Source: JALYYC01 sp039922495
Lineage (GTDB): Bacteria > Chloroflexota > Dormibacteria > CF-121
Length of the DNA: 64,000 nucleotides
NCBI GenBank assembly: GCA_039922495.1
Contig: JBDTEO010000022.1
Location: forward strand, 1 to 64,000
Direction of reading: 5' to 3'
Shown here: piece after piece, positions 50,071 to 57,442 of the stretch
Layout of the letters: each line of letters starts with the position of its first letter
How positions within the stretch are numbered: position 1 is the stretch's first letter
Position numbers and translations under genes: made by a program
Notes under the pieces: model-generated
What the model saw: only the letters and a program-made list of their open reading frames with translations
What the model was told of the DNA's origin: nothing
Database searches by the model: none

Positions 50071-50104
50071 ATTCTTTTCCCCGCGTGTTGCAGGAGAACC
50101 AGGG

Positions 50105-50551
50105 CTAGCGGGTTCGGGCGCCCTCGGCAACCGCGGGGTCCGCCACCGTCGCCGTGATCGTCGTCTGCCGCGGGAGGCGGACCTTGGTATCGAACCGGTA
50201 GAGGGCGTCCGGCAGGCGCAGGGCTCGGCCCAGCGCCGCCTCGCCTTCGACGCCGGGGCCGACCGCGTGGAAGATCCGGCCGAACAGGAAGTAGAGGGAG
50301 AAGCTCTCGGCCGGAGCGACCAGCTCCAGCAGGCCAGATGCATGGTACTCGGCGATCTGCCGCAGCAGGTCGGGAAGGGCGGTTTCGGCCAGGGTACCGC
50401 GTGAAATGTTGATCCGGTACTCCTCCTTGGCTTGGGCCAGCCGCGCGAGGCGGCTGCGTCGGCCCATCCGCTGGGCCACCAACAGGGCCAGAGCCAGACC
50501 AGCTACACCGGCCGCGATCGGGATCGACGGGTTGACGAGGGGATCAAGCAT
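50105..50551 (-). CDS. membrane-anchored DUF4388-like protein
   Basis: The 148-residue protein has an N-terminal hydrophobic helix (SIPIAAGVAGLALALLVAQRM, about residues 9-29) and a basic stretch, then a DUF4388/PATAN-like core: ISRGTLAETALPDLLRQIAEYHASGLLELVAPAESFSLYFLFGRIFHAVGP (about 49-99). That core is usual in signalling and gliding proteins and senses or scaffolds without known catalysis. It lies convergent to RNA copy A. Family assignment is from the G-L-E-l-x-F-x-G-x-i-x-h-A pattern and is moderate. Confidence 0.68.
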   Translation of the reverse strand: MLDPLVNPSIPIAAGVAGLALALLVAQRMGRRSRLARLAQAKEEYRINISRGTLAETALPDLLRQIAEYHASGLLELVAPAESFSLYFLFGRIFHAVGPGVEGEAALGRALRLPDALYRFDTKVRLPRQTTITATVADPAVAEGARTR

Positions 50552-50650
50552 CCGGCCATGCTATCGGCGCCGGGCGGGCCATTCCATCAAACACATTTCA
50601 TGGTTTGCTGATCTCGACGGGCCCACCGGCCAACGTAGAATCAACGACGG

Positions 50651-51577
50651 ATGGAGGTGGCAAACACAGCCCGGCTCGATGCGCTCCTGAAGCGCGGCGA
50701 GCTGATCGAGTCGGTATCCGAGATGACGCCGGACTACCTCCGGGAGTTGAAGCACACCCTGGTCGTGTCCGGGGATACCGAGCTGATCTCGGCGCCGGCG
50801 TACTACCTGGCCGCCAAAAAGGCTCCCAGCGTCAATGCTTTCATGACCGGGATTGCCATCATCCAGGACGAGCTGGCCCACGCCCACATCGCCTACCACA
50901 TCCTCGAGGAGCTGGGCGAGAGCCAGGAGGCCCTGATCTTCAAGCGCGATCCGAAGGCCTTTCGATACCCCTATGCCTTCGACGTGCCGCTGGAAAGCTG
51001 GACCGAGCTGGTCGTCGCCAACGCGATGTACGACCAGGCAGGCTTCTGCCTGCTGGGGGACATCCACGAGCAATGTTCCTACGGTCCGTGGAAGCGTGGC
51101 CTGGTCAAGGTCATGGCCGAGGAGAACTTCCATCTGCGGAACGGCCGCAACTGGTGCAAGCGGATCAGCCAGGCGGGCGGCGCCGCCCGGGAGGAGCTGC
51201 AGCGGGCGGTCGACTGGATGTTCCCGCTCACCGTCGAATGGTTCGGGCTGCCGGACGACCTGAAGCAGCACAGCGCCCAGCTGGATTACCGGCTCAAGGG
51301 CCTGACCAACGACCAGCTGCGGCAGCAATGGCTGGCCACAGTGGTGCCCTTCATGGAATCGATCGGCATCCGGGTCCCGGCGCACCGCGAGGGTGACGCC
51401 TTTACGCTCGACTATCCATTCCCCTGCACCTTCGACGCCGAGTTAAAGCACTGGGACGTTGGCGATCCATGCAGCTGGGATGCGGTCATGGCTCGCTGGC
51501 GCGCGCGCGGCCCGCGGAACGCCGAAATGGTTGCGCTCTTCCAGGAAAGCTTCAGTACGTTCCAGGTTCGGGCGTGA
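50651..51577 (+). CDS. paaA: phenylacetyl-CoA epoxidase-type catalytic subunit PaaA
   Basis: PaaA is the diiron subunit of the ring 1,2-phenylacetyl-CoA epoxidase. The 308-residue protein is of family length, with iron-ligand segments IIQDELAHAHIAYHILEELGE (about residues 74-94) and MAEENFHLRNGRNW (about 156-169), and the YPYAFDVPLESWTELVVANAMYDQAGF block. ATG 50651. It opens a tight operon of five genes. Genes for CoA ligation, ring opening and the PaaE reductase are not in the window, so the exact substrate, phenylacetyl-CoA or another CoA ester, is open. Confidence 0.9.
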   Translation: MEVANTARLDALLKRGELIESVSEMTPDYLRELKHTLVVSGDTELISAPAYYLAAKKAPSVNAFMTGIAIIQDELAHAHIAYHILEELGESQEALIFKRDPKAFRYPYAFDVPLESWTELVVANAMYDQAGFCLLGDIHEQCSYGPWKRGLVKVMAEENFHLRNGRNWCKRISQAGGAAREELQRAVDWMFPLTVEWFGLPDDLKQHSAQLDYRLKGLTNDQLRQQWLATVVPFMESIGIRVPAHREGDAFTLDYPFPCTFDAELKHWDVGDPCSWDAVMARWRARGPRNAEMVALFQESFSTFQVRA

Positions 51578-51927
51578 CCCCCCAACCAACCTTCCGCCAA
51601 AGGGGGAGGGAAACTCCTAGCGTTGAGGCGCGGGTCTGGTCGGCGCTTGCCGAGATCGACGATCCGGAGATGCCGATCAACCTCGTCGACCTTGGGCTGG
51701 TCTACGGCGTCGAGGTGGGAGAGGGGACGGTCCGGCTCCGACTGACCTTTACCGCGATGGGATGCCCGGCCACCGAGATGATCATGGACGACATCCGGAC
51801 GCGGCTCCTGGCCGAGCCGGGCATCGACGACGTCCAGATTGACGTCGTTTGGGATCCTCCCTGGACATCATCGCGGCTGACCCAGGAAGGCCGGGAAGGG
51901 CTGCGAGCCTGGGGGCTATCGGTGTGA
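51574..51927 (+). CDS. paaD: PaaD-type MIP18/DUF59 protein, lacking the C-terminal zinc ribbon
   Basis: PaaD helps mature the iron site of the epoxidase. The 117-residue product contains the MIP18 core DPEMPINLVDLGLVYGVEVGEG and TAMGCPATEMIMDDIRTRLLAEPGIDDVQIDVVWDPPWT with the conserved Cys. Usual PaaD proteins are about 160 residues and end in a zinc ribbon; here the chain stops after the MIP18 domain and the ribbon is encoded separately at 52839. GTG 51574 overlaps the paaA stop (GTGA) and its own stop overlaps paaB. Confidence 0.88.
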   Translation: MTPQPTFRQRGRETPSVEARVWSALAEIDDPEMPINLVDLGLVYGVEVGEGTVRLRLTFTAMGCPATEMIMDDIRTRLLAEPGIDDVQIDVVWDPPWTSSRLTQEGREGLRAWGLSV

Positions 51928-52151
51928 CGGCGTACACCCGCGTGCATCGCGAGGTGCAGGAATACGACGTCTTCGCCCGCAAGGCGCGCATCGATCCACT
52001 GCATCACGTTGGCAGTGTCGTGGCGCCGAACGACGACCTGGCGCGGGCCTACGCTCGCGCGACCTACGACGAGGAACGGTGGGTCGAGATGATGATCGTG
52101 CCCAAGCAGGCGATCATCACCCTCTGGTCACCGGGCGAGGACGCGGAATAA
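51924..52151 (+). CDS. paaB: phenylacetyl-CoA epoxidase-type subunit PaaB
   Basis: PaaB is the small structural subunit of the epoxidase complex. The 75-residue product has the family pattern WxVFxR-like QEYDVFARKARIDPLHHVGSVVAPNDDLARAYARATYDEE (about residues 11-50). GTG 51924 overlaps the paaD stop by GTGA. It is shorter than many PaaB proteins but complete. It continues the coupled run into paaC. Confidence 0.9.
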   Translation: MTAYTRVHREVQEYDVFARKARIDPLHHVGSVVAPNDDLARAYARATYDEERWVEMMIVPKQAIITLWSPGEDAE

Positions 52152-52846
52152 GCCTTCACTCGCTGGTCAAGAGCCTGGCCGACAACAAGCAGCTGCTGGG
52201 GATGCGATACGCGGAATGGTGCACCGCCGCGCCGACGCTCGAGGCCGACATCGCGGCGGCGGCGATGGGGCTGGACGACATTGGGCATAGCCGCGTCCTG
52301 TACGGCTCCCTGCGCGAGCTTGGTGAGGCGGATGGTGCCGCGGCGGAGGCTGGCTATACCAACGTCCCCTATCTCGACCGACCCTGGACCGCGTGGAGCC
52401 AGTTCGTGGCCGCCAACGCCGTGCTCGACGGCGCCTTCACCTTGATGATCGAGTCGCTGGCCAACGGCAGCGTGGAGGTCCTTCGCAGCCGCCTGAAGAA
52501 GATGTTGCAGGAGGAGGCGTACCACGCGCTGCACGGGCGAAGCTGGATGGGGGAGATGGACGCGACCGCCGCCGCGATGGAGGCATGGAGCCAGGCAATC
52601 GAGTGGTTTGGGCCCGAGGGCAATGACATCGATCAGCTCCACGACATGGGGCAGCTTGCCTTCGGCATCCGGGACCTGTGCCACCGGCTCGCCGAACAGG
52701 TCGGCCTACCCGAACCAATGGTGAAGGCCAACTGGAAGGCCTGGGACCCGGTGCGCCGACGGACCAGCGCCGGTGGGATCGACCCGGAGACGCTGGAGAT
52801 GCTCCAGGGGTTGGCGGAAAAGAAGTACATGCCCGCCAGTGGCTGA
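52148..52846 (+). CDS. paaC: phenylacetyl-CoA epoxidase-type subunit PaaC
   Basis: PaaC is the structural partner of PaaA with a related four-helix fold. Family segments are LVKSLADNKQLLGMRYAEWCTAAPTLEADIAAAAMGLDDIGHSR at the N-terminus and LKKMLQEEAYHALHGRSWM. The start is uncertain. No ATG, GTG or TTG precedes LVKSLADNK closely. I place it at ATA 52148, which overlaps the paaB stop as ATAA and follows GAGGAC; CTG 52163 is another option. The only conventional start in frame, GTG 52079, would read 23 residues out of frame through paaB. The end overlaps the zinc-ribbon gene. Confidence 0.85.
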   Translation: MSLHSLVKSLADNKQLLGMRYAEWCTAAPTLEADIAAAAMGLDDIGHSRVLYGSLRELGEADGAAAEAGYTNVPYLDRPWTAWSQFVAANAVLDGAFTLMIESLANGSVEVLRSRLKKMLQEEAYHALHGRSWMGEMDATAAAMEAWSQAIEWFGPEGNDIDQLHDMGQLAFGIRDLCHRLAEQVGLPEPMVKANWKAWDPVRRRTSAGGIDPETLEMLQGLAEKKYMPASG

Positions 52847-52985
52847 GAAAGCTCCTCCGAAGCCCCGCTGTCCGTTCTGTGAATCGGATGATGCCGAGGT
52901 GATCGCGTTGTTCGGCAGCCAGGTGATGACGATGCAATGCCGATGCAGGCGCTGCGGCAACTATTTCGAGGCGAGCAAGTACTGA
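52839..52985 (+). CDS. stand-alone zinc-ribbon protein equal to the C-terminus of PaaD
   Basis: A 48-residue protein starting at GTG 52839, which overlaps the end of paaC. The sequence is KPRCPFCESDDAEVIALFGS, then VMTMQCRCRRCGNYFEASKY. This is the CPxC-(about 20)-CxxC ribbon with the FGS and final FE motif found at the C-terminus of ordinary PaaD proteins (cf. CPRCGSxDTxxxSxFGS...CRxCxEPFDxFK). The paaD gene two genes upstream lacks exactly this part. I infer that the two form a split PaaD. Confidence 0.8.
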   Translation: MAEKAPPKPRCPFCESDDAEVIALFGSQVMTMQCRCRRCGNYFEASKY

Positions 52986-53001
52986 CAACGAGGAGGATGG
53001 C

Positions 53002-54183
53002 GTGCCACTAGTCTCCACGCGGGCTCGATCAATGGTGAGGATGACGATGGCGGACATGGCGGAGCTCGCCGACAAGCGTCCCGGTGCTTTTCGCCTCGAG
53101 AACGCAGACTCGGACCTCAAACCGCCACGGCTCGCAATCCAGGCGACGAAGAACGCGGTCGGTGAAGATCGCTACAACAGTTATCTCCCATTGCACGGCT
53201 TGCCTGAGCTGCGTCAAGCGATCGCCTCTCGATACGAGTCCGACTTTGGGCTCCGATATGACCCGGATGGTGAGATCGTCGTCACATCAGGCATCGGCGA
53301 AGCCATGCTCGACGTCTTGCTCAGCTATGTCAACGAGGGGGATCGCGTTCTGATGACGAATCCCACCTACAACGGCATGGCGCAGCGAGTGCGGTTGGCG
53401 GGCGGCGTTCAGGTGTTTACGAACCAGGTCGAGCGGGATGGCTGGCATCTAGATGGCTCCGACCTGCGCAAAGCGGCTCGCGGATGCAGGGTGATCTTCT
53501 ACGGGTCTCCGTCGATGCCGACGGGCGTCATCTTTCGCCGCGACGAGACCGAGCGGCTTGCCGAAGCCGCCGTCGAAAACGATGCCCTGATCCTGTTTAA
53601 CGGCGCGGTCGACCGGCTGGTCTTCGGCGGACGGGAGGTGGTCAACCCTGCGACGCTGTCCGCCATTTGGGAGCGCACCATCTCCGTCGGGAGCGTGACA
53701 AAAAACTACAACATGATTGGATGGCGAATCGGATGGGCGGCAGGACCTCGTGAGTTGATGAAACCGGTGCACGACGTTCACATCTTCAACGGCATCATGG
53801 CGAGCGGATATTCGGAGGCGGGCGCGATCGCCGCGCTAAACGGTCCTCAGGACTACATCGCCCAGTCCGTGGCGACCTACGAACGCCGTCGTGACGTGCT
53901 GGTCTCCCGCCTGCAGAAAATCCCAGGCATTCAACTCGTTCCCCCGGACGGCGGATACTTTTTTATCGCCAACATCAGCGCCCTCGGGGTCAACGCCAAG
54001 GATTTTTGCGAGCGACTCCTCGCTGAAGGGAATGTCGCGATCACGCCGATGAATGCGTGGGGTGCCGACGACTTCGGCGACCAGCACGTCCGCTTCATCT
54101 TTACGAACGAACCAGAAGACCGTTTGCTTGATGCCGCAGACCGGATCGCAGCATTTGTTGCACGTCATTATCCGACACGGTGA
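53002..54183 (+). CDS. aminotransferase class I/II-fold protein with altered PLP-contact residues
   Basis: The 393-residue protein has the fold type I layout: YLPLHGLPELRQAIASRY, VVTSGIGEAMLDVLLSYVNEGDRVLMTNPTYNGM and the PLP lysine at Lys234 in SVTKNYNMIGWRIGW. Other usual cofactor contacts are changed. The PSNPTG motif is PSMPTG (Met172), and the DExY segment is NGAV, so the pyridine-nitrogen Asp is Asn200 and the conserved Tyr is Val203. GTG 53002 follows GAGGAGGA. It is cotranslated with a methyltransferase. It may be a noncanonical PLP enzyme or a non-catalytic relative; substrate unknown. Confidence 0.85.
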   Translation: MPLVSTRARSMVRMTMADMAELADKRPGAFRLENADSDLKPPRLAIQATKNAVGEDRYNSYLPLHGLPELRQAIASRYESDFGLRYDPDGEIVVTSGIGEAMLDVLLSYVNEGDRVLMTNPTYNGMAQRVRLAGGVQVFTNQVERDGWHLDGSDLRKAARGCRVIFYGSPSMPTGVIFRRDETERLAEAAVENDALILFNGAVDRLVFGGREVVNPATLSAIWERTISVGSVTKNYNMIGWRIGWAAGPRELMKPVHDVHIFNGIMASGYSEAGAIAALNGPQDYIAQSVATYERRRDVLVSRLQKIPGIQLVPPDGGYFFIANISALGVNAKDFCERLLAEGNVAITPMNAWGADDFGDQHVRFIFTNEPEDRLLDAADRIAAFVARHYPTR

Positions 54184-55007
54184 GCGACGAGCGGGTTTAC
54201 AGCTGCTTTTCGATCGGCAGCGTGGCCGAGACCTACGAGGAGATCTATGTGCCGCGGATTTTCATTCCGTGGGCAAAGCTGCTGATCGACCAGGCCGGGC
54301 TCCGCCCCGGCGAGCAGGTCCTCGACGTGGCCACCGGCCCGGGCACCGTTGCCCGACTGGCGGCTGCCAAGCTTGGTGCAGGAGGCCGGGTGGTGGCGAC
54401 CGATCTCAGCCCCGCGATGCTCAGCCTCGCTCGGCAGAAGTCGCGGGTTAGCGGCGGAGCGGAGATTCACTACGTCGAGTCGCCAGCCGCGCCCCTGACG
54501 GCACCGGGCGCGGCCTTCGATGTGGTCACCTGTCAGCAAGGCCTGCAGTTCTTCCCCGATCGTGCTGCGGCGATCCGCGAGATGTTTCGCGTGCTGCGGC
54601 CCGGTGGCCGGTTGATTGTTGCCGTCTGGAAGGAGATCGCCCTGCAGCCGACGTTTCAGGCGATCCAGTCGGCGTTGCGCGAGCATCTCTCGTCGGAGGC
54701 CGCGGAGACCTATGGCGCGCCCTTTCGATGGCCCAAAGGGAAGGACCTCGAGGCAGCCTTACGCGGTCAGGGGCTCCAGGAGGTGCGAGTCGCCGAGCAC
54801 CGCCTACCGCTCATCTACGAGGGCGGCGTGGCCCAGGTCCTCGGGACGCTGGCGGCGTCGCCAGTGGCATGCCAGGTGGCGGAGATGCGCGAACCCGAGC
54901 GCGCGCGGCTGTGGGAGGCCGGCAGGCGGGAGCTCGAGCCATTGGTTCGCACCGGCGAGGTTCGGGCCGAGATGGTCTCGAACATCGCGACGGCGCAGCG
55001 CCCCTAG
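54180..55007 (+). CDS. class I SAM-dependent methyltransferase
   Basis: The 275-residue protein has the SAM-binding motif I VLDVATGPGTVARLAA (about residues 47-62), the acidic end of strand 2 VVATDLSPAM, motif post-I HYVES and the motif FRVLRPGGRLIVAVWKE. It is a Methyltransf_11/UbiE-like small-molecule methyltransferase. GTG 54180 overlaps the aminotransferase stop as GTGA, so the two work together or at least are made together. No further genes of an obvious pathway lie next to them; RNA copy B begins 70 bases later. Confidence 0.9.
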   Translation: MSDERVYSCFSIGSVAETYEEIYVPRIFIPWAKLLIDQAGLRPGEQVLDVATGPGTVARLAAAKLGAGGRVVATDLSPAMLSLARQKSRVSGGAEIHYVESPAAPLTAPGAAFDVVTCQQGLQFFPDRAAAIREMFRVLRPGGRLIVAVWKEIALQPTFQAIQSALREHLSSEAAETYGAPFRWPKGKDLEAALRGQGLQEVRVAEHRLPLIYEGGVAQVLGTLAASPVACQVAEMREPERARLWEAGRRELEPLVRTGEVRAEMVSNIATAQRP

Positions 55008-55041
55008 CGGCGAATGCCCGTTTGCGAACCGCAGTTCGGAG

Positions 55042-55070
55042 TTGTGCCCGTTTGCGGCGACCTTTACGCT
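55042..55070 (+). promoter_or_regulatory. promoter of structured RNA copy B
   Basis: TTGTGC (55042-55047) and TACGCT (55065-55070) are 17 bases apart. The closing helix of the RNA starts six bases after the -10 box, matching the geometry of copy A. Confidence 0.6.
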
Positions 55071-55076
55071 AACCCC

Positions 55077-55252
55077 GCGACCTGTCAGAAAGCCAGCTGG
55101 TGACGGAAACGACACCAGTTCGCTTCCGGAAGCCGGAGCCGCAAGGCCCCGGTGAGTACGAAGTCAAGGTCCTCTCGGAAACGGGCGGACTGGGCGGCGG
55201 AAACGAGTCGCTGGGTCACACCGGCGAGGAGTAAGCCGTAACGACGGGTCGC
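55077..55252 (+). ncRNA. unclassified structured RNA, copy B (176 nt)
   Basis: The ends GCGACCTGTC (55077-55086) and GACGGGTCGC (55243-55252) form the same 10-bp helix as in copy A. AGAAAGCCAG (55087-55096) is identical. The next hairpin has stem CTGGTG/CACCAG (55097-55102/55113-55118) and loop ACGGAAACGA: stem bases differ from copy A in a pairing-preserving way while the loop changes at one position. A GCAA-capped hairpin lies at 55133-55152, and ACACCGGCGAG plus GTAAGCCGTAACGAC precede the closing strand. TTCATTTTT follows. The middle is about 70 nt shorter than copy A. The next gene starts about 190 bases on; between them I see only its ribosome-binding site. It could be a leader riboswitch or a free small RNA. 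Confidence 0.75.
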
Positions 55253-55439
55253 TTCATTTTTGCTGCAGGTCTGCTGGCTTCGCCTTCCCGAGCCCGGTGG
55301 ACCTGCGTGTTCCAGCCAGAACCGAATCTGCTCGGATTCGGACCCTTGTTTTCCAAACCTTAATGGCTTATCGTGTCAAGTCACTCGGGCGCGAGCTGGT
55401 GGCAGAGTCGTGCCCAGGTCTATTCAGGGAGGGAAGCTC

Positions 55440-57281
55440 TTGAAGAAACGTCGTCTGCTTGCGGCCGGTATTCCACTATTCATGGCCACCGCCTTTGCCA
55501 CTACGCCGTTGCAGGCGGGCGCGGCTAGCGGTGTCGGGAACGTTCCCCAGGGGACGCAGTCCGATTATGCCTACGCTCGGAGCTACGCCGCCAAGGGCGT
55601 GACCAATGTCTTCGCGACCACCCAGCAGACCAGTTGCTATCGGCCGGAAAACCCGTTCTCCACCAATCTCGGGCCGAACGACGGCTACACCGGCATGACG
55701 GCCTGTGGCAGGGCTTCGACCACCGGTGAGGACACCGGGCTGACGCCCTACCCATCGCAGGTTGGCAGCAATCCCGGCTATCCCGCGGCCTCCCCGATGC
55801 TGGTCAAGGATCACTCCGAGTCGGACCTGCGCGTTGACCCAACGAACCCCAACCACCTGATCGGATCGAGCAAGTGGGTTGTGAGTGCAGAGGGTTACAA
55901 CCACCTGCTCGGGTTTTACGAGTCCTGGGACGGGGGCAAGACCTGGCCGATACAGGGGCACATTCCTGGCTACGAGGGCTGGTCCGACAACACCGACCCG
56001 ATTGGCGCCTTCGACAGCTACGGCAACTACTACTCACTGATCCTGCCCTACGAGTTCTACTACAACAGCGACGGCTCAAAGAACTACCAGACCAACCAGA
56101 ACAAGGAGCCGAATCCAACGATCGCCGCCGAGGCAATCACGATTGCCGTTCGCAAGCACGGCGCGACTGCCGCGGACGACTGGTCCACGAATCGGGCCGG
56201 GGCGATGGACATCATCGAGAACTATCCCGCCAAGGGCCGCGAGCCGGACAAGCAGTGGCTCACGATCGACACCAATCCGAGCAGCCCCCATTTCAACCGG
56301 ATCTATGCCATGTGGACCCTGTTCAACGGCATCTCGGCCGTTCCCTACGCCTCCTACGCTGATGCCCATGCCAACGGGACGCACACCCCGTGGTCGGCGC
56401 CACAAGCATTGCCAACCGCAGGCAGCAATCCGCAGGGCGATACCTACCTGCTGCCCCATGTCGATAAGCATGGCGTCCTCTATACGACCCTGACGAACTT
56501 TCAGCCGAAGAAGGGCTTCTGCTGCACCAGCATCCTGCTCGACCGCTCGACGGATGGCGGCCTGACCTTCACCACGGTATCGACGGCGGTTGACAGAGCG
56601 AGCGCGCCGCCGCTGGAGTTTGCCAACACCGGCTTCCGGGACGGCATCGAAGACAGCTTCACGGTTGGCCCGAAGCTGGTCAACGGTCACTATCCGCTCT
56701 ATGTCAGCTGGGAGGATTACAGCACCGGGTTCAATAACATTCTGATCAACGCCTCATACGATGGAGGCTTCACCTGGTCGCAGCCGATCCAGGTGAATGA
56801 CAACGCGAATCCGAACATCGACTCGACCCAACCTAACCTGACGGCCGCCCCCAACGGCACGATCAGCGTGGCCTTCTACGATCGCCGCCTGAGCTGCCCG
56901 GATGCCGGAACGGCGGAAGCGGCCGGCGCCGCTCTCGCCCTCGACCAGGTGAACAGCCGCTATAGCGGCCCCATGCCGCCCTACCGGGCCGTCAACTACT
57001 GCGTGAACTCGAGCATCCAGTTCTATCGGGCCAATCTGGCGCCGGTCGGACACAACATCCGGATCAGTCAGCACACCTTTGACCCGCAGCTCAACCAGCC
57101 CAAGCCGAGCAGCCCGGCTTCTGCGGAGGGGTTCATCGGGGACTACTACGGCAACATCGTGGGCGCCAATCTGGCCACCGGCGGCTTGACCGATTACACG
57201 ACTTCGACCACCAGCTACGACGACGGCACGAACCCGAGCCACTACCAGCAGCAGGTGATCGCGCAGGTCGCGGTTCCGTAA
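55440..57281 (+). CDS. secreted Asp-box (BNR/sialidase-like beta-propeller) protein
   Basis: The 613-residue protein starts at TTG 55440 behind GGGAGGGAAG, with a signal peptide KKRRLLAAGIPLFMATAFA (processing near residue 30). The mature part carries sialidase-type Asp boxes SWDGGKTW (Ser162), STDGGLTF (Ser370) and SYDGGFTW (Ser439), which mark beta-propeller blades. No clear sialidase catalytic Arg triad or FRIP motif is seen, so it may be another BNR-repeat enzyme or a binding protein. An open frame continues upstream to 55260 but lacks a signal sequence in that form. It is the first of four secreted-type genes in a row. Confidence 0.83.
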   Translation: MKKRRLLAAGIPLFMATAFATTPLQAGAASGVGNVPQGTQSDYAYARSYAAKGVTNVFATTQQTSCYRPENPFSTNLGPNDGYTGMTACGRASTTGEDTGLTPYPSQVGSNPGYPAASPMLVKDHSESDLRVDPTNPNHLIGSSKWVVSAEGYNHLLGFYESWDGGKTWPIQGHIPGYEGWSDNTDPIGAFDSYGNYYSLILPYEFYYNSDGSKNYQTNQNKEPNPTIAAEAITIAVRKHGATAADDWSTNRAGAMDIIENYPAKGREPDKQWLTIDTNPSSPHFNRIYAMWTLFNGISAVPYASYADAHANGTHTPWSAPQALPTAGSNPQGDTYLLPHVDKHGVLYTTLTNFQPKKGFCCTSILLDRSTDGGLTFTTVSTAVDRASAPPLEFANTGFRDGIEDSFTVGPKLVNGHYPLYVSWEDYSTGFNNILINASYDGGFTWSQPIQVNDNANPNIDSTQPNLTAAPNGTISVAFYDRRLSCPDAGTAEAAGAALALDQVNSRYSGPMPPYRAVNYCVNSSIQFYRANLAPVGHNIRISQHTFDPQLNQPKPSSPASAEGFIGDYYGNIVGANLATGGLTDYTTSTTSYDDGTNPSHYQQQVIAQVAVP

Positions 57282-57294
57282 ACCCCCAGTTCGA

Positions 57295-57324
57295 GGCGGA
57301 GCGGCCATCGGGCCGCTCCTCGCC
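57295..57324 (+). terminator. GC-rich hairpin after the Asp-box gene
   Basis: GAGCGGCC (57299-57306) pairs with GGCCGCTC (57311-57318) around ATCG, extended by outer GGCG/CGCC pairs across a two-base bulge. It begins 14 bases after the stop. No T-tract follows, so it is a terminator-like structure of uncertain strength. Confidence 0.55.
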
Positions 57325-57379
57325 TGCGTTCCGTGAAATTTGATACCCATACCCCCAATTAACAGTCGTTTACCGAACG

Positions 57380-57408
57380 TTGACGGCCGCGTGCCGACGC
57401 AGTAAGCT
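57380..57408 (+). promoter_or_regulatory. strong promoter-like -35/-10 pair
   Basis: TTGACG (57380-57385) and TAAGCT (57403-57408) are 17 bases apart, the best conventional promoter in this region. It would drive the small broken gene at 57443 and the secreted protein gene at 57752. Confidence 0.65.
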
Positions 57409-57442
57409 TCCTAACGACCACAACCCTTAAGGAGGGGCTTTT

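Noticed and set aside
55260..55439. In-frame upstream extension of the first Asp-box gene
   Set aside because: The TTG at 55440 has a strong ribosome-binding site and begins a clean signal peptide; the extension would bury that signal inside the protein.
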